A stretch of 64,000 nucleotides of DNA from Lucifuga dentata (Eukaryota; Chordata; Actinopteri; Ophidiiformes; Bythitidae), in the NCBI GenBank assembly GCA_014773175.1, contig VXCM01001351.1:62001-126000 (forward strand), written 5' to 3'. The notes beneath the pieces are model-generated. The model saw nothing but the letters and a program-made list of their open reading frames with translations, was not told the DNA's origin and searched no databases. The position numbers were made by a program, and so were the translations under genes. Positions 61,401 to 64,000 of the stretch are shown piece by piece (the stretch's first letter is position 1; every line of letters begins with the position of its first letter).

Positions 61401-61937
61401 CATAAACGGAGCCCGCGGATCAGTGAACGCCTCTCGTACAGGGTTGAAGGCGTGAACTTATCCTCCGGCATCATGAAGCTTTTACAGCAGATGAGTTGAG
61501 CTGCAGCCCTGTGGCTCCCTCTGTCTGTTCCTGCTCTCTAGGCTGCATGACAGGCCAGTGAGGATGCTGCAGGTCATTTATGCATGTAATATATCAAACT
61601 ACAGCAAGTCATATGCTCAGAAGGGCGCAAAAGGCTATTTACAGGCCTGTCGAATGGTAATATTGCTTTGTATCACCTGAATAGTGCATAATAACGATAA
61701 AAACTGTCTTTACTGTCCCACTGATGCCTCACTCAAAAGGTCAGACATGAAAAGGCAGCTGAATGAGTGACACTGACAGATGCGGTCCATCCTGGTGGTG
61801 GGTTTTTTTTGTGGGGGAGGGGTTTATACTGCCGGTGGTTAGCAAATGGGGGGTTGGTGGGGTCTCAGGACGGAAACAGACAGCTGAGTGGGACCAATGT
61901 TCTCCAGAGCCGGAACAGCTGAGACAGTGCAGGGCCC
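58485..61937. other. Non-coding region with two T runs and a hairpin
   Basis: Two long T runs (60772-60795 and 60945-60969) lie 149 bases apart on the same strand and could be tails of retroposed sequence on the minus strand, but no SINE head is recognisable. A 12-bp-stem hairpin lies at 59999-60027 (ATGACTGTGTCT, loop TTGAG, exact complement). The 129-codon frame at 59831-60220 crosses that hairpin and has no recognisable domain. Confidence 0.4.
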
Positions 61938-62230
61938 GCACTGCAAAAACAATAAAGTCTCAAGATTTTTTCATAAAATGATTCATCTTATTCATCCACA
62001 GAAAATAATCTGATCTAACAGCATACAAACTAGATTATTAGACTTTTGTCAACATAATTGGTCTTGATCTGTCTTAGTAAGTTAGTCTGTTTTTTCTTTT
62101 TTGTTTTTTTTTTTTTTAATCTGACTAAAAAAAAAAAAAGTCCGAAAACTAGATTAGATGGTGGTCGCCCTAATACCCAAAACAAGATGGCTTTGCTTAT
62201 ATCAATCCTAAAAAAAAAAAAAAGAAGTAC
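61938..62230 (+). repeat. Decayed CACTGCAAAAAC-type teleost MITE
   Basis: Begins CACTGCAAAAACAATAAAGT and contains TAAGTTAGTCTG, a T run, TCTGACT, an A run, AAACTAGATTAGATGG, AAAACAAGATGG and a second A run. I recall a common fish element that starts CTGCAAAAAC and carries similar AAGTCTAGTTTT and AAAACAAG phrases. The right end is not identifiable. Recognition is from memory. Confidence 0.4.
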
Positions 62231-62417
62231 AAATCATTTTTCTGTTACTGATTCTGAAAGTTTTAAGTGAAAGTCTTCCAGTGCAACAAGATTATCAAGA
62301 AAATGACACTCGATTGTAGAAAATTCTTCCACACTTGATTGTGATGTGATTTTTGAAGCTGTAGAAGAAAAGCCAAAGTCTGCACTTTGAGTTGTTCCTT
62401 AAGATGAAAGGAAGCCA

Positions 62418-62495
62418 CTAAAGGAGCATTCTGGTCCCAATACATAATACATATATGTATATTGGGGTGGTATAAATTACAGTATGGTCCTTTAA
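62418..62495. mobile_element. Miniature 78-bp palindromic element with TTAAAGG-type ends
   Basis: The right border AGTATGGTCCTTTAA equals the TTAA MITE terminus. The left border CTAAAGGAGCATTCTGG matches the first bases of that terminus with a few changes. The middle, CAATACATAATACATATATG followed by TATATTG, is itself palindromic. It could be an extreme deletion derivative of the TTAA family or a separate tiny foldback. The left target is CTAA, one base off TTAA. Confidence 0.45.
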
Positions 62496-64000
62496 TCAAA
62501 TCTTCATAGACTTGCAATAATGCTGAGAGCAAAAATTGGCTTATGCTCAGTTAATGTGTGACACAGCTGGATTCAAACTAAGAACAATGACAGGAAACTG
62601 TATCTGGAAAAAACAATGCACAACTGTTGCACTTTATCACAAATTAGCAGTTCTTCATCTTTTTCGGCCATAACGCTCAGCAACTGTTTGCAGATATCCA
62701 GTCCAGTTCTACTATCTGCAGCAACAAGCCTGGTAAGATTAGACAGGACTCGTTGTGCACGACCTGACTCAGTTCCATTACGGTTCAACAGTCTAACAAC
62801 ATACATTGAATTGAGGAAAAGCGTTCACCATGAGGACCTCCTGTTCTCCTCTGTTTGGAAAAAAAAGTCTTTCCAGAGTCAGGAATGCTAAAAGCTCTAA
62901 GACATACTTCATGGTCGGGCATCAAAGGATCTTGGGGTACTCAAATGCTCAAGCTTTCATCTGCACTCTGCTGGTTAAGTGAGTCTGGAGTGAATGATGG
63001 GAACACTTCGTACGGGGATAAAGGAGAGAGCTTGATGCACAGCAGTTCTATTTTTTATGAATATTGTAGGAGGAAAAACACAAAACTGCCTTTGACCAAA
63101 ATAAAACTAGTTTCTCTCTGAAGTTCTCCCTCGATAGCAGTATTAGCACCCGGAGATGTTACACGTACAGACAAGAGCAGTTTCTCAAGGACTGCAGGTA
63201 ATGAGGGATGTAAGTGATCTGACTAGGGCCTCTCTGTGGACCAGACCTCCTCAACATGATAACTCACTGAGGGTCAAGTTGAGCACTCAATGATGTGCTC
63301 AGTTACCCTCCCGCTGCAGAACATGACCTCTGTCAGCCTCGGCTGCTCTTCTGGGCCTCCGTTGCCTCTTCCTGGTAGCTATCAGTGCAGCACTGTCTGT
63401 TTTCAGGACGTATTTACTAAACTCAGGCTATTGCTGCAGCAGATGCCGCAGCTCCCAGGAGGCTCCTTGTTGGGTCACAAGGGCATTTCGGCATCCAGGA
63501 GGACCATAAAATGAGGCATGTTAGACATAAACGAGCCCTTTAAGAGTCTTTAAGTGAGTTGTTGGTCATATGGTGCAGTGTTGTTTTGAAAAACTTCATG
63601 AGGATTGAATGTGCAAAATATTAGGTATGTTTTACTGATACAGTCAATATGATTAGATATATTGAAATAAACATAATCCAGATTGAATTATGTGCCCTAA
63701 TTGTTACTTTCTAGTAGCACAGGAGCATAATCACTGTGAAATCACCTGAAAATTAAAGTAGTGATGAAGTGCTGAAAGCAAAATTAGAGGATTTTTTTTT
63801 CCCTCGGTGTCAATTTTAGCTCTTAATGATGCAAAGGATGAAGAAGCTGCCAGTGCTGGCCATCTGGATGCTGGACATCTCACTGTGCAGAGGTGAGGGG
63901 TCATTTTAGGTGGGGTGGGGGGGCACACAGAATGAGGAAAAAACTGGATGACATAATAGATTATTGTTGGTCTAAACAAAAACAAAGCAGAGGTGGGGAT
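62496..64000. other. Non-coding region to window end
   Basis: Unique sequence with short open frames on both strands (62573-62891 is open both ways) and no recognisable domain. No repeat ends or RNA genes seen. Confidence 0.4.

Overview
This window looks like non-coding DNA from a ray-finned (teleost) fish nuclear genome. It is AT-rich, has many CA/GT microsatellites, and contains several interspersed repeats that I recognise from memory as typical of teleost genomes. No open reading frame exceeds about 133 codons, and the longest frames overlap repeats or lie in unremarkable sequence. I see no convincing gene, rRNA, tRNA or CRISPR array. At most there is one exon-shaped segment (10681-10756). 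The window is probably intergenic or inside one or more very large introns.

The best supported content is mobile DNA. A family of about 550-590 bp non-autonomous DNA transposons has 85-bp terminal inverted repeats and TTAA target sites. It is present seven times: 12718-13264, 17174-17710, 22342-22979, 27000-27547, 42895-43127 (deleted), 46897-47244 (truncated) and 54854-55444. Copy 4 sits inside a second repeat family (called R2 here) whose other two copies (31935-32175, 41480-41830) show the unoccupied site. Copy 3 sits inside a teleost repeat built from AAGTACTTAAGTAC-type sequence. Copies 5 and 6 each lie just upstream of a third family (R3). A separate 1252-bp non-autonomous hAT element (53175-54426) has matching 11-bp ends and a perfect 8-bp target duplication. 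A 221-bp foldback element lies at 7627-7847, and a decayed LINE/SINE-tail-like repeat at 19793-20275.

Assembly quality matters here. There are thirteen single N bases, each in a homopolymer, a microsatellite, an interspersed repeat or C-rich sequence. At four of them (22792, 26772, 41628, 47011) the same 64-67 bp lies on both sides of the N, so these look like unmerged contig ends and not biological duplications. At two others (12905, 17292) part of the transposon interior is missing.

Between the repeats are stretches of complex sequence rich in homeodomain, POU-octamer and SOX-like motifs (23860-24035, 27880-28035, 44010-44270, 45850-46140). They look like candidate conserved enhancers. There is also a perfect palindromic RFX X-box (36463-36476), a nuclear-receptor half-site array (25419-25443) and a perfect 16-bp-stem hairpin (32901-32937). 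All regulatory calls are inferences from motif content alone.
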